Origin: Citrobacter farmeri
Lineage (GTDB): Bacteria; Pseudomonadota; Gammaproteobacteria; Enterobacterales; Enterobacteriaceae
NCBI RefSeq assembly: GCF_019048065.1
Contig: NZ_CP077291.1
Coordinates: forward strand, 3,596,001 to 3,660,000
Direction of reading: 5' to 3'
Length of the DNA stretch: 64,000 nt
The position numbers were made by a program, and so were the translations under genes. This document shows, in pieces, positions 54,956 through 63,600 of this stretch (positions within the stretch are counted from its first letter, which is position 1; every line of letters starts with the position of its first letter). Below the pieces are notes generated by a model that made no database searches, was not told the DNA's origin, and saw nothing but the letters and a program-made list of their open reading frames with translations.

Positions 54956-55534
54956 ATGCACATACCTTACCCTTTTAATTCCAGATACACGATGAACTGG
55001 TTTCTGCTGTCTCTACTCAATGACCACTTAAATCAGCTACTGAACCGATATTCCCGAATACAGGCACTCAGACTCGACCTGTTCTATCAGAAAGGTACAG
55101 AGCGCTATAAACATTATTCATGGAACGATACCGAGCGAGAAGTACGTGTACTGATTGAACGCACCCTGCAACATACAAATTTGGCAGGACATTTCTGGGT
55201 ACTTGAGAACTCTGCAGACCACGGCTGCCATGCCCATATCGTGTTCTATCTCGACAGGCACCTTAATCAGGCTACCTACCCAATAGCTGAGAGAGTAGGA
55301 ACAATATGGCGGGAAATAACGCAACGAGAAGGCTATTACAACCGCTGCGAATACAAGTCCACTTATGAAGTCAGTATTGATAGGCCGGTGAACTACGGTG
55401 ATACCGAAGCCATCGATAACCTGCGCTACATCATCAGCTACCTTGCCAAAGAAGAACAAAAGCACGGTCACTATTACTACGGAGCCAGTGAGGTACCGCC
55501 CCCCAGTGGACTGGGGCGTCCTCGCACGTTGTAA
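54956..55534 (+). CDS. YagK/YfjJ (inovirus Gp2)-family Rep-like protein, copy 1
   Basis: The 192-residue protein belongs to the inovirus Gp2/YagK_YfjJ C-terminal family found in filamentous-phage remnants and CP4 islands. It shows HUH-replicase-like marks: CHAHIVFYLD with His92 and His94, and SYLAKEEQK with Tyr162 and Lys165, spaced as a YxxK catalytic motif. The other typical phrases are FWVLENSADHG and EGYYNRCEYK. AAAGGA precedes the ATG. A rolling-circle endonuclease role is inferred. It is a paralogue of the gene at 56734. Confidence 0.82.
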   Translation: MHIPYPFNSRYTMNWFLLSLLNDHLNQLLNRYSRIQALRLDLFYQKGTERYKHYSWNDTEREVRVLIERTLQHTNLAGHFWVLENSADHGCHAHIVFYLDRHLNQATYPIAERVGTIWREITQREGYYNRCEYKSTYEVSIDRPVNYGDTEAIDNLRYIISYLAKEEQKHGHYYYGASEVPPPSGLGRPRTL

Positions 55535-55641
55535 CTTACGTTCTGCACTTTTTTACGTATCAATCCATTGATGTGGAAGGGCTGGTGGTAACGAGCGATC
55601 AACCACCAGCTCAGGATAATCCCACAATGGAAGACAGCATC

Positions 55642-55848
55642 ATGACAGAACAAATTTCTTTGCTCGATGACCAACTGGTGGATATGCGGTTCATCACGAA
55701 GCTAACGGGGCTTACAGATAAATGGTTTTATAAGCTGATTCAAGATGGTGCCTTCCCCAAACCAGTCAAACTGGGGCGCAGTTCTCGCTGGTTAAAGAGC
55801 GAAGTAGAAAACTGGCTTCAGGAACGTATTAACCAGTCCCGTAAATAA
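55642..55848 (+). CDS. alpA: AlpA-family transcriptional regulator
   Basis: The 68-residue protein has the MerR-like HTH of AlpA: MRFITKLTGLTDKWFYKLIQ, then FPKPVKLGRSSRW and a C-terminal helix WLQERINQS. AlpA of CP4-57 activates the island's integrase/excisionase function. Here no integrase gene remains in the window, so its target is more likely the neighbouring Rep-like genes. The open frame extends to 55573, but the family start is Met at 55642 or 55627. Confidence 0.9.
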   Translation: MTEQISLLDDQLVDMRFITKLTGLTDKWFYKLIQDGAFPKPVKLGRSSRWLKSEVENWLQERINQSRK

Positions 55849-55943
55849 CACCACTCTGACCTAACCCCCGGCAAGAAAATAACTATCCGACTCGTTCGGA
55901 AGTTTTCTGCTGTCTGTCATTAAAGCCAGAAGGAATATGAACA

Positions 55944-56537
55944 ATGAAAGATTACAAACCTCGTTACGAAGAACTTTATAAATATTATCAAGTCTGGTTG
56001 ACTGATTTTACGAAGCTGACGGTCAGGTCGGGTATGTGCCATCAGAATATCTACCATCATCATACCCTGACGGTTGGCAGCCTTAAGTTTCCGGGAGAGG
56101 AAGAGGTTATTGCTGTTGTCCCCCAGTGCCTGCACCGGATTATTTATGGCAGAGCAGCAGCCCCACTGACTGTTAATGATGACCTGAGCGTCAGTTTATT
56201 TACCCAGGAGCATCTGCTGGCTCACCATCCCATGCTGGAGGGGATTTTGCTGTCTGAGTGCGTGCGTTTAAAACAGCGTCCTCTGGCAAACAGGCTCATT
56301 AGTTTGTTCCGCCAGTTCGGCGGTAGTGAGCTGTGTCTGAAGCTGGTCTGGCTGTGCTGGTACGATTTGATGCTGGGTAATTGCCTTGATGACTGGACCG
56401 ACAACCTTAGGTTCAAAAAAGACAAGGAGATGGATATCTGGATCAATGACCGGCAGGCTGAAAACCCTGCGCTGACCAGTCTGATGGATGAATATGTCTG
56501 CTTTGCATGGCGGACGACAGCGGAACCACTGAATTAG
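55944..56537 (+). CDS. Hypothetical island protein
   Basis: The 197-residue protein is unrecognised, helical in the C-terminal half, with His- and Cys-rich segments (CHQNIYHHH near residue 32, LVWLCWYDLMLGNCLDDW near 135). No signal peptide. It lies between alpA and the second Rep-like gene on the same strand and is probably part of the same mobile unit. Confidence 0.68.
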   Translation: MKDYKPRYEELYKYYQVWLTDFTKLTVRSGMCHQNIYHHHTLTVGSLKFPGEEEVIAVVPQCLHRIIYGRAAAPLTVNDDLSVSLFTQEHLLAHHPMLEGILLSECVRLKQRPLANRLISLFRQFGGSELCLKLVWLCWYDLMLGNCLDDWTDNLRFKKDKEMDIWINDRQAENPALTSLMDEYVCFAWRTTAEPLN

Positions 56538-56733
56538 GCTTCATCCATAGTCATGCAAGGAATTTGAGGGCCATTGGGGAGTGGAAATTAATTTAGGTTA
56601 ATTAATATAATTAATAGGCACTCCCTTTTTATAACCATTCCTCAATCCATGCAGTTCCCCCAGCCATGGTCCTTCCTGAAGGCCTGATGCTTTCCACCAA
56701 CTGGTCCTCGCCAGCACTAAAGAAAATCATCCT
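56538..56733 (+). promoter_or_regulatory. Repeated upstream element before second Rep-like gene
   Basis: AATTAATAGGCACTCCCTTT (from 56609) matches the element at 54781 upstream of the first Rep-like gene in most positions, including an identical ACTCCCT core. The shared position before paralogous genes suggests a common regulator. Confidence 0.45.
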
Positions 56734-57303
56734 ATGCAAAACAAACAACGATGGGAGACAGACTGGTTTTTACAGTCACTCCTGAACAACCATATTGACA
56801 AACTGGTAGAGCGCTATTCCTGCCTGCTGGCACTACGAACAGATCTGTTTTACCAGGATCATACCGCTAAGTTTTTCCTGCGGGATCACCGGCAACTCGA
56901 ATGGGATATCCGAAAGCTGATGAACCGTATGATGCAACTCGAAGCGGTGGTCGGTTTCTTCTGGGTTATCGAATGGACAGAAGACCACCACTACCATGCT
57001 CATGTCGTGTTCTGGCTGGATGGTAGTAAAACTCAGAATACCTATCCCTGGGCGCAGCAAGCTGGTTTGTACTGGAGCGATATAACTAACCGGCAAGGCT
57101 GGTATCACCGATGTGAGTTTAAAGAGCATTACGAGGCCAATATCAACATTCCGGTACGTTACAGCGATCCAGACAGTATCACCAACATCCAGCAGGTACT
57201 GGTGTATATGACCAAAATTCAACAAAAAGAGGGGATGCCGTTGTTTGGTTGCAACGAAGTTCCACCCCGCCCACCAACAGGTCGGCCACGACGTAGTCTC
57301 TGA
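56734..57303 (+). CDS. YagK/YfjJ (inovirus Gp2)-family Rep-like protein, copy 2
   Basis: The 189-residue paralogue of the gene at 54956 has the same family blocks: WFLQSLLNNHIDKLVERYS, FFWVIEWTEDHHYHAHVVFW with His88 and His90, QGWYHRCEFK and VYMTKIQQK with Tyr158 and Lys161. The His-to-Tyr spacing agrees with copy 1. Both end in a Pro-rich tail (PPRPPTGRPRR here). An intact frame suggests function is kept. The role in replication or transfer of a filamentous-phage-like satellite is inferred. Confidence 0.82.
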   Translation: MQNKQRWETDWFLQSLLNNHIDKLVERYSCLLALRTDLFYQDHTAKFFLRDHRQLEWDIRKLMNRMMQLEAVVGFFWVIEWTEDHHYHAHVVFWLDGSKTQNTYPWAQQAGLYWSDITNRQGWYHRCEFKEHYEANINIPVRYSDPDSITNIQQVLVYMTKIQQKEGMPLFGCNEVPPRPPTGRPRRSL

Positions 57304-57478
57304 GAGTTTTTTACGTCACAACGCCTTAGTGTGACAACCGCCGGACAGAAACGACTGCTAACGCAGACTTACTCCCCTTCTGATACTTCTTAACTGACCC
57401 GCCATTCACACCCTGACCACGCTGCCCGTACCGGGACGGCTGACGCCTGTGTGTTGTCTGGCGGTAAGGAACAATACT

Positions 57479-57640
57479 ATGTACGCAAAATCCTTTATCG
57501 CTTTCGACGGGAATGGTCGTCTGACCGGTGCCCGTTCTGCGCAGACCGCCCCTTACGATCGTTATACCTGCCACCTCTGCGGTAGCGTGCTGCAATACCA
57601 TCCTGAATACATCACCGAACGCCCGTGCTTTGAACAGTAA
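57479..57640 (+). CDS. Small zinc-ribbon-like island protein
   Basis: The 53-residue ORF starts with ATG 57479 after AAGGAA. It contains YTCHLCGSVLQYHPEYITERPCFEQ-type sequence: a CxxC pair, His and a third Cys. Related island proteins with this start (GARSA...YTCxxCGxxLxYHP) are longer, so this one may be cut short just after the Cys-Phe-Glu. Function unknown. Confidence 0.6.
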   Translation: MYAKSFIAFDGNGRLTGARSAQTAPYDRYTCHLCGSVLQYHPEYITERPCFEQ

Positions 57641-57667
57641 CCAACACACTGACAGAGGGCGGCGAAA

Positions 57668-57859
57668 ATGCTTTATGCAAATCTTGATGCAAAGGCAGCC
57701 AGACGAATTCTTAAGTTGCGCCATTACGTGGCGGATGCTCAACCCGTGATACTCAGGACTGACTGGCACTGTAGCGACTGCGGCAACAATTACCACGGTG
57801 AACGTTATTGCGTGTCATGTGGTACTGGCGACTTGAGCCATATGCCGGAAGAGGCCTAA
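57668..57859 (+). CDS. Small zinc-ribbon protein
   Basis: The 63-residue ORF follows GAGGGCGGCG. Two knuckles, CSDCGNN and CVSCGTG, give a four-Cys zinc site near residues 35-52. A helical N-terminus precedes them. It overlaps nothing and lies 27 nt after the previous small ORF. It may be a DNA- or RNA-binding accessory of the island. Family not recognised. Confidence 0.62.
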   Translation: MLYANLDAKAARRILKLRHYVADAQPVILRTDWHCSDCGNNYHGERYCVSCGTGDLSHMPEEA

Positions 57860-58014
57860 CGATGAGAACACTGCTTATCGTTGACTTCACAAAACCTGCA
57901 CTGATCTTTTCGATTAATGAATATCACTCATAGTCCCAATCCTCCTGCCTGTGATTATCAGCGAGCACAAACCCGTTAACATCCCCCCTATCTCTTCATG
58001 CTCAACGGATCACC

Positions 58015-59217
58015 ATGCTTAATCAACAAGCACGAACTCACTCAACTACAGTAAAAAAAACTGGTCTATCATTTTTGCTCATTCTGAGCGCCCTAATGGC
58101 TGTTACCTCTTTATCAACCGACATCTATCTTCCGGCTATGCCGGTCATGGCAAAGGATTTACAGGGTAACGCAGAGCTGACAATCACAGGGTTCCTTATC
58201 GGTTTTTGCATTGCACAACTGATTTGGGGACCGATTAGTGATCGTTATGGTCGTCGACTGCCGCTGTTTATCGGCTTAGGTCTATTCATCGTCGGCTCGG
58301 TGGGCTGCGCGTTATCAACGGATATCGTGCAAATAGTCTTCTGGCGTGTTTTTCAGGCGTTAGGTGCCTGTACTGGGCCGATGTTGGCACGAGCAATGAT
58401 CCGTGACCTGTTTAGCCGCACTCGCGCAGCACAAATGCTTTCGACACTGATGATCATCATGGCTATCGCGCCGATTGCCGGGCCCTTGATCGGCGGGCAG
58501 ATGATTAAAGTCACCTCGTGGCATGCCATATTCTGGCTGCTGGCGATTATCGGAACATTAATGCTGATGTCTTTATTCTGGTTACCAGAAACATTACATG
58601 CCGAAAAACGCTCACAAACCTCCGTAACCAAAGCTTTCCAAAACTACTATGCCTTGCTAACTAACGCCAAATACATGCGTTTTACGTTATGCCTGACGTT
58701 CTACTACGTTGCAGCCTACGCCTTTATCACCGGCTCCCCGTTTGTGTACATCACTTACTTCGGCGTTGATCCGCAGCACTACGGTTGGCTGTTTGCAGTA
58801 AACATTGTTGGATTGATGGCGGTGAGCATGGTCAACAGACGTCTGGTTCACCGCTATCCACTGGAAGCGTTGCTTAGGAGCGCCGTATTCATCGCCACTA
58901 TTGCCGCAATAGTGCTGGCGGTCACCACCGGCCTGAGTGTGGGCGGAATTACCGTGATTGTCGGTGCAGTATTCGTGTTCTTCTCAATGAATGGCATCAT
59001 CGCGGCGACATCCACGGCTTGCGCTCTGGACGCAGTGCCTAATGTGGCTGGCTCCGCATCGGCGCTAATGGGGGCATTACAATACGGCAGCGGCATCATC
59101 TCTTCATTGCTTCTTGCCCTGTTCAGTGATGGCACACCCTGGACGATGGGCTGGATAATTGCGTTGTTTACAGCAGCCAGCGCCTTGATGGCTCTGACCT
59201 TTCAACTAAAAAAATGA
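58015..59217 (+). CDS. Bcr/CflA-family drug efflux MFS transporter
   Basis: The 400-residue inner-membrane antiporter has 12 TM helices. Family marks are STDIYLPAMP in TM1, the MFS motif GPISDRYGRR in the first cytoplasmic loop, and GPMLARAMIRDL with the TM4-5 antiporter region. Bcr/CflA pumps export bicyclomycin, chloramphenicol, florfenicol or sulphonamides; the actual substrate here cannot be read from sequence. The gene stands alone and is convergent with the next gene. Confidence 0.9.
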   Translation: MLNQQARTHSTTVKKTGLSFLLILSALMAVTSLSTDIYLPAMPVMAKDLQGNAELTITGFLIGFCIAQLIWGPISDRYGRRLPLFIGLGLFIVGSVGCALSTDIVQIVFWRVFQALGACTGPMLARAMIRDLFSRTRAAQMLSTLMIIMAIAPIAGPLIGGQMIKVTSWHAIFWLLAIIGTLMLMSLFWLPETLHAEKRSQTSVTKAFQNYYALLTNAKYMRFTLCLTFYYVAAYAFITGSPFVYITYFGVDPQHYGWLFAVNIVGLMAVSMVNRRLVHRYPLEALLRSAVFIATIAAIVLAVTTGLSVGGITVIVGAVFVFFSMNGIIAATSTACALDAVPNVAGSASALMGALQYGSGIISSLLLALFSDGTPWTMGWIIALFTAASALMALTFQLKK

Positions 59218-59366
59218 CTACCACACATCCGCCCCGCTTATGAATTTAGCTCATAGAGCCTATTCAGGCTGCGTAATTATCTTTAACCGCAACTTCGTTA
59301 ATCTGGATATATCGCGTGAATATGCAATGTGAAATACAGCGGAAACTGACTACAGCGGATAGGCAT

Positions 59367-59389
59367 ACCCCAGCTTGCGCGGCTGGGGT
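59367..59389. terminator. Bidirectional terminator
   Basis: ACCCCAGC / GCTGGGGT with a 7-nt loop lies between the convergent efflux and hydrolase genes. Confidence 0.65.
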
Positions 59390-59404
59390 GTCATCAGAGA
59401 CTCA

Positions 59405-60454
59405 CTAAATATTTTTATCGAAGAAGACGTCTAACTTTTGCATCGCCTGGTCAACGTATTCAGGCACCCAATATGTCTCAATGTGGGTAGCGCCGTCGAT
59501 CAGGAAGAGTTCTTTGTCCTTCGTTCCGGTCGCTTTAGCGAACGCATCTTCAGTCATATAGAGCGTATCCGCTTTTGTACCGGCAATCATCAGCAATGGT
59601 TTATTGATGAGATTGATATGGTCCGTTACGTCAAAGCTCATCAAATCCAGAAGACTGCTGGTGGTGTATTTAAACGTGGAGTTCGGGTGCGCGTGGGTTT
59701 TCCAGTAGTACTCGTAGCCCTGGCGATATAAGGCAAAAGGTAACTTAGCAATCTGTTCATCAGTCAGGTTGGCATCGCCGGAGTAAAGCACTTCGCCTCC
59801 GGCTGCTTCCTGAACTCGTGCGTCAGAAGCCTGCTGAAGGCGCTGCTGGATACTATCCAGCTGTGAATTCTGAAAACCGTTGCGGCGCACAAGTCCTGAA
59901 TTAAACATACTGATGGTTGCAATCGATTTGAACCGTTTGTCTGTTTCGGCAGCAACAAGTGAATAACCGCCACCACCGCAAATGCCAAGCAGACCGAGGC
60001 GGGCGGTATCGACACCAGGATACTGGCTGATGTAGTCAGCCATCCCGTGGATATCTTCGATGCGATTAGCAGGTTTATCCACGCTGCGTGGCATTCCGCC
60101 GCTGGCCCCCTGATAAGCCGCATCGGCGGTGATAGCGATGTAGCCCTGTTCGGCGAGACGCTGGGCATACAACCCGGCGACCTGTTCTTTTACGCCGCCA
60201 TTGGGATGTGCAACCACCACCGCAGGGTATTTTTTGGCGGGATCGTAGTTAGCAGGGGTATAGACATTTGCGGCAATCTGAATGCCATGCAGATCGTATT
60301 TTACCGGATGAATGTTGACTTTGCCTTTGACGTTCTCGGAGATGGCACCGTCATAGGCCAGTGTGAAAGGGTTTTGTTTGTAATCAGCCGCATTGACTGA
60401 GGTCACCCCGGCCATTGCCGTGAGTAGCATTGCGCTAATAAGCGTGAATTTCAT
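59405..60454 (-). CDS. Exported dienelactone-hydrolase-like alpha/beta hydrolase
   Basis: The 349-residue protein has a signal peptide (cleavage at VNA-A, residues 1-22) and an alpha/beta hydrolase fold. The nucleophile elbow is GICGGGG with Cys159, as in dienelactone hydrolases, instead of the usual Ser. AGTKAD and DGATHIETY supply the Asp and His. A periplasmic location is expected. The substrate is unknown. It diverges from the two-component system at 60717, so shared regulation is plausible. Confidence 0.85.
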   Translation of the reverse strand: MKFTLISAMLLTAMAGVTSVNAADYKQNPFTLAYDGAISENVKGKVNIHPVKYDLHGIQIAANVYTPANYDPAKKYPAVVVAHPNGGVKEQVAGLYAQRLAEQGYIAITADAAYQGASGGMPRSVDKPANRIEDIHGMADYISQYPGVDTARLGLLGICGGGGYSLVAAETDKRFKSIATISMFNSGLVRRNGFQNSQLDSIQQRLQQASDARVQEAAGGEVLYSGDANLTDEQIAKLPFALYRQGYEYYWKTHAHPNSTFKYTTSSLLDLMSFDVTDHINLINKPLLMIAGTKADTLYMTEDAFAKATGTKDKELFLIDGATHIETYWVPEYVDQAMQKLDVFFDKNI

Positions 60455-60716
60455 GGTCTCTCCCGATGAGTGTCGGCCTGATTATTCAGGCTCGCGGAAT
60501 CAAATTTGCAGACTCAGGTTAGGCGGAGAGGGCTGTCAGCATCGTGACAGGAAAATAACATTTTTGTCAGTTAATGGGCTGGGATGGATAAGTGTTTCTG
60601 ACAACGCTGTCAGGTAACTGTCAGCTTTATGTTGGCAATCAGAAGGCAGAATGGTCTCAGTAACAGGATTGTTCAGGTACTGAAGCATCATTGAAAAGTT
60701 ACGAGGAAGTCCCGTT
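60455..60716. promoter_or_regulatory. Divergent promoter region with CusR-like box
   Basis: Several TGTCAG/CTGACA motifs occur. The best is TGACAA-CG-CTGTCA (60599-60612), one base away from the CusR/CopR-type box TGACAA-N2-TTGTCA and 105 bp upstream of the response-regulator gene. The region could serve both divergent genes. Confidence 0.55.
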
Positions 60717-61397
60717 ATGCGCCTGTTGTTAGTCGAAGATGAAGAAAAAACGTCAACCTATCTCAACCGTGCGTTGAACGAGTCCGGATTTACGGTAGAT
60801 GTCTCTGCAGACGGAGCTGAAGGTCTTCATTACGCGCTGGAGTTCGACTACGACGCGATAATACTGGATGTGATGCTGCCGGGGATAGATGGCTACCGGG
60901 TGCTCGAGGGTGTGCGAGCAGCCAAACAGACGCCGGTGCTGATGCTCTCGGCACGGGGTTCGGTCGATGAACGCGTTAAAGGGCTTCGCCTTGGCGCGGA
61001 TGATTATCTGCCCAAGCCCTTTTCGCTTATTGAGCTGGTGGCGCGTATTCAGGCCCTGGTGCGTCGTCGTTCTACGGATGGCGTGGACATCACCCAGTTG
61101 CAAATTCACGATCTGCATCTCGACCTGCTGGCTCGTCGCGTATTTCGCGCCGGAACGCGACTGGAACTGACCGCGAAAGAGTTTTCCCTGTTGAGCCTTC
61201 TGGCCCGGCATCAGGGGGAGATTCTGTCAAAGATGATGATTGCGGAGCAGATATGGGACATGAATTTTGACAGCGATGCCAACGTGGTTGAAGTGGCCAT
61301 TAAACGTCTGCGAGCCAAAGTGGATGCGCCGTTCGACGTCAAACTATTACATACCGTTCGTGGCATGGGTTATGTCCTCGAAGTCCGGTCCGAATAA
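60717..61397 (+). CDS. OmpR-family response regulator, CusR/HprR-like
   Basis: The 226-residue regulator has a receiver domain with phospho-acceptor Asp51 (ILDVMLPG) and conserved Lys100 (DDYLPKPF), and a C-terminal winged-helix DNA-binding domain ([43 protein letters not shown]). It belongs to the heavy-metal/redox response regulator branch with CusR, PcoR and HprR. A GAGGAAG site precedes the ATG. It is followed at once by its sensor kinase. Confidence 0.92.
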   Translation: MRLLLVEDEEKTSTYLNRALNESGFTVDVSADGAEGLHYALEFDYDAIILDVMLPGIDGYRVLEGVRAAKQTPVLMLSARGSVDERVKGLRLGADDYLPKPFSLIELVARIQALVRRRSTDGVDITQLQIHDLHLDLLARRVFRAGTRLELTAKEFSLLSLLARHQGEILSKMMIAEQIWDMNFDSDANVVEVAIKRLRAKVDAPFDVKLLHTVRGMGYVLEVRSE

Positions 61398-61412
61398 ATG
61401 AAGGGGATATGT

Positions 61413-62870
61413 ATGCTTAAGCGTTCCATCTCCGTTCACCTGGCGCTGATGTTTGCCTTATCCGCGCTGCTGATTGTGTCCGTCATCGGCATCCTGCTCA
61501 GAAGCTCTTTGCATGACTCTTTGCAAAAGCAGATGCACAACGAATTGTTGTTCCGCGAATCATTAATGAGCCCGTGGATCACTGCCCGAACCTCGGCTGA
61601 CGGCTGGTCTACGCTGGCCAATAAATTCACCGTATTAACCAATTCTGAAGGTGAACGCGTTCGCTACTGGATAGTGAGCGATAACCCACGCTTTAGCATG
61701 GGGGGAACACCGCCTGTGGGTGTTGAGTGGCCTTCTTTACAGGAAGGCTTTAATAAAGTGCCCGGCGCATCGGAAGGTGCCTGCTCGCTGTTTCTGTTAG
61801 TGAAAACGATCCCCGCCAACGGTGAAAGGCCTGAGCTGCGCTATATCGTTGCCATCGACTCCACGCCGTATATGGGCACACTAAATGCCTTCACCCGGAC
61901 GCTGTTAATCATAGCCGCGCTGGGCGTCGTGATTGTCGCCTTGCTGGGATACATCGTATCAAGGATCGGTCTTCGTCCCGTTGGAGCACTCAGTAAAGAG
62001 GCCCAGCATCTTGCACCGGGAGACCATGGACAGCGCCTGAACACCCATGCGTTGCCCGAAGAACTGCAGCAACTGGCGTCATCATTTAATGGCGTGTTAG
62101 AACGTCAGGAAATCGCCTGGCGTCAGCTCGACAGCTTTAACGCCGATGTTGCGCATGAACTCCGTACCCCGCTGACAAACCTTATTGGTCAGACACAACT
62201 GGGTCTCTCGCGCCGACGCTCGCAGGATGAACTGGAAGAGTTATTGGGTTCCAATCTGGAAGAACTCGAACGCATGACGTCGATCGTTAACGACATGCTG
62301 TTCCTGTCCCATGCCCACGCGGGTGAACATGCGTCCCAGCTGACTAAGGTGTCCCTGCGAGAAGAAACCCTGAAAACAGCGGAATATGTAGAGCCTTCTT
62401 TTGCTGAAAAACAGCTTTATCTGGATGTAGAGGGAGATGTCACCGCGCACATCGATCGGCGACTGTTCCACCGCTCACTGGCTAATTTACTGGAAAACAG
62501 CGCAAGGCATTCACCCTCCAATAGCACGGTTACGGTGCGATTAAACGATAAAGGCCATCAAGTCTGTGTTGAGGTTTCAAACCCGGGCGATCCAATAGCA
62601 CCAGTGCACTTACACCGACTTTTCGAGCGGTTCTATCGCGTTGATACCTCCCGGGCGAGAAGTGATACCCACCATGGGCTGGGCCTGTCGATCGTACGCG
62701 CCGTCGCCATTATGCACCGGGGGGATGTCTTTGCCAGGAGCGAGAACGGTATCAATACCTTTGGGCTAACGTTTGCTAAACAGCCTGACCCTATCCGCAC
62801 AAAGGAACCCATGTCAGAGCGTCTTCCCTCTATGCCCGCTGACAAAATTGTCAGAGAACCGTCAGTCTGA
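61413..62870 (+). CDS. Sensor histidine kinase, CusS-like
   Basis: The 485-residue inner-membrane kinase starts at ATG 61413 (AGGGGA upstream); an ATG at 61398 is an alternative. It has two TM helices (about residues 8-30 and 160-185) around a 130-residue periplasmic sensor, a HAMP region and the H-box DVAHELRTPLTN with phosphorylated His248. The ATPase domain has N (LLENSARHS), G1 (SNPGDPI) and G2 (HHGLGLSIVR) boxes. It belongs to the heavy-metal sensor kinase group. The periplasmic part lacks the His/Met clusters of copper sensors, so a redox signal is possible. Confidence 0.9.
   Translation: MLKRSISVHLALMFALSALLIVSVIGILLRSSLHDSLQKQMHNELLFRESLMSPWITARTSADGWSTLANKFTVLTNSEGERVRYWIVSDNPRFSMGGTPPVGVEWPSLQEGFNKVPGASEGACSLFLLVKTIPANGERPELRYIVAIDSTPYMGTLNAFTRTLLIIAALGVVIVALLGYIVSRIGLRPVGALSKEAQHLAPGDHGQRLNTHALPEELQQLASSFNGVLERQEIAWRQLDSFNADVAHELRTPLTNLIGQTQLGLSRRRSQDELEELLGSNLEELERMTSIVNDMLFLSHAHAGEHASQLTKVSLREETLKTAEYVEPSFAEKQLYLDVEGDVTAHIDRRLFHRSLANLLENSARHSPSNSTVTVRLNDKGHQVCVEVSNPGDPIAPVHLHRLFERFYRVDTSRARSDTHHGLGLSIVRAVAIMHRGDVFARSENGINTFGLTFAKQPDPIRTKEPMSERLPSMPADKIVREPSV
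62840..62853. promoter_or_regulatory. CusR-type box upstream of flavodoxin-like gene
   Basis: TGACAA-AA-TTGTCA is an exact match to the CusR/CopR-type core TGACAA-N2-TTGTCA as I remember it. It lies in the last codons of the kinase gene, 82 bp before the flavodoxin start. GTCAGTCTGATGTCAG follows at 62861-62876. Confidence 0.65.
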
Positions 62871-62934
62871 TGTCAGGCTACCTGCGCCAGAATCACTGCT
62901 AAGACTCACAACGGCTGATTAAAGGAAGGAAACA

Positions 62935-63591
62935 GTGAGAATAAGAAAGGTATTTAGCGGGTTTCTGGCGATGATAGTTATGGGGTTTTTAGGGCAACCC
63001 GCGTTCGCCGCAGAGGATTCATCCACACCGTCCCGCACGCTGATTATCTGGTTTTCCCAGCCCGAGGAAATGAAGCCCGATGCCGTGGACGGTATTTCCG
63101 GGGCCAGCGTATTGCAAAAAAATACGCCGGAGACCGGCAGCACGCAGTTTGTTGCACAACTGATTCAGAAGCAGACTGACGGTGACCTGTTTCGTATTGA
63201 AACCGCTACCCCCTACCCTCGTCAGCATGATGCACTGTTACGCTTTGCCGAAAAGGAACAGCAAACTAGCGCCAGACCATCACTCAAAACTCCACTCCCC
63301 GATCTTAGCGATTACGACACCATTTACGTTGGCTATCCCATCTGGTGGTATACCATGCCAATGGTGATATATAGCCTCTTTGAGCAAAATGACTTTGCCG
63401 GTAAAACGGTCATTCCCTTTACCACCCATGGCGGCAGCCGGTTAGCCGACTCCCTGCGACAGATAGCCCGCATGCAGCCGCAGGCCAGATTAGTCACTCG
63501 TGCGCTAGCAATCTCGCGCAATGATGTTTCAGGCCCTGACGTACCCGCGCAGGTTGAGCAATGGGTAAAACAAGTTCAGCCACAGCGCTAA
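62935..63591 (+). CDS. Exported flavodoxin-like protein
   Basis: The 218-residue protein (GTG start after GGAAGGAAAC) has a signal peptide (cleavage near AFA-A). It is followed by a flavodoxin_4-type domain: TLIIWFSQ as first strand, ETGSTQFVAQLI helix, YDTIYVGYPIWWYTMPM and IPFTTHGGSR as the FMN-binding loops. Export of a flavodoxin fold is unusual; FMN would have to be inserted in the periplasm or before Tat export, and no twin-Arg motif is evident. It follows the two-component system and carries its own CusR-like box. Confidence 0.85.
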   Translation: MRIRKVFSGFLAMIVMGFLGQPAFAAEDSSTPSRTLIIWFSQPEEMKPDAVDGISGASVLQKNTPETGSTQFVAQLIQKQTDGDLFRIETATPYPRQHDALLRFAEKEQQTSARPSLKTPLPDLSDYDTIYVGYPIWWYTMPMVIYSLFEQNDFAGKTVIPFTTHGGSRLADSLRQIARMQPQARLVTRALAISRNDVSGPDVPAQVEQWVKQVQPQR

Positions 63592-63600
63592 TCCATCGAC

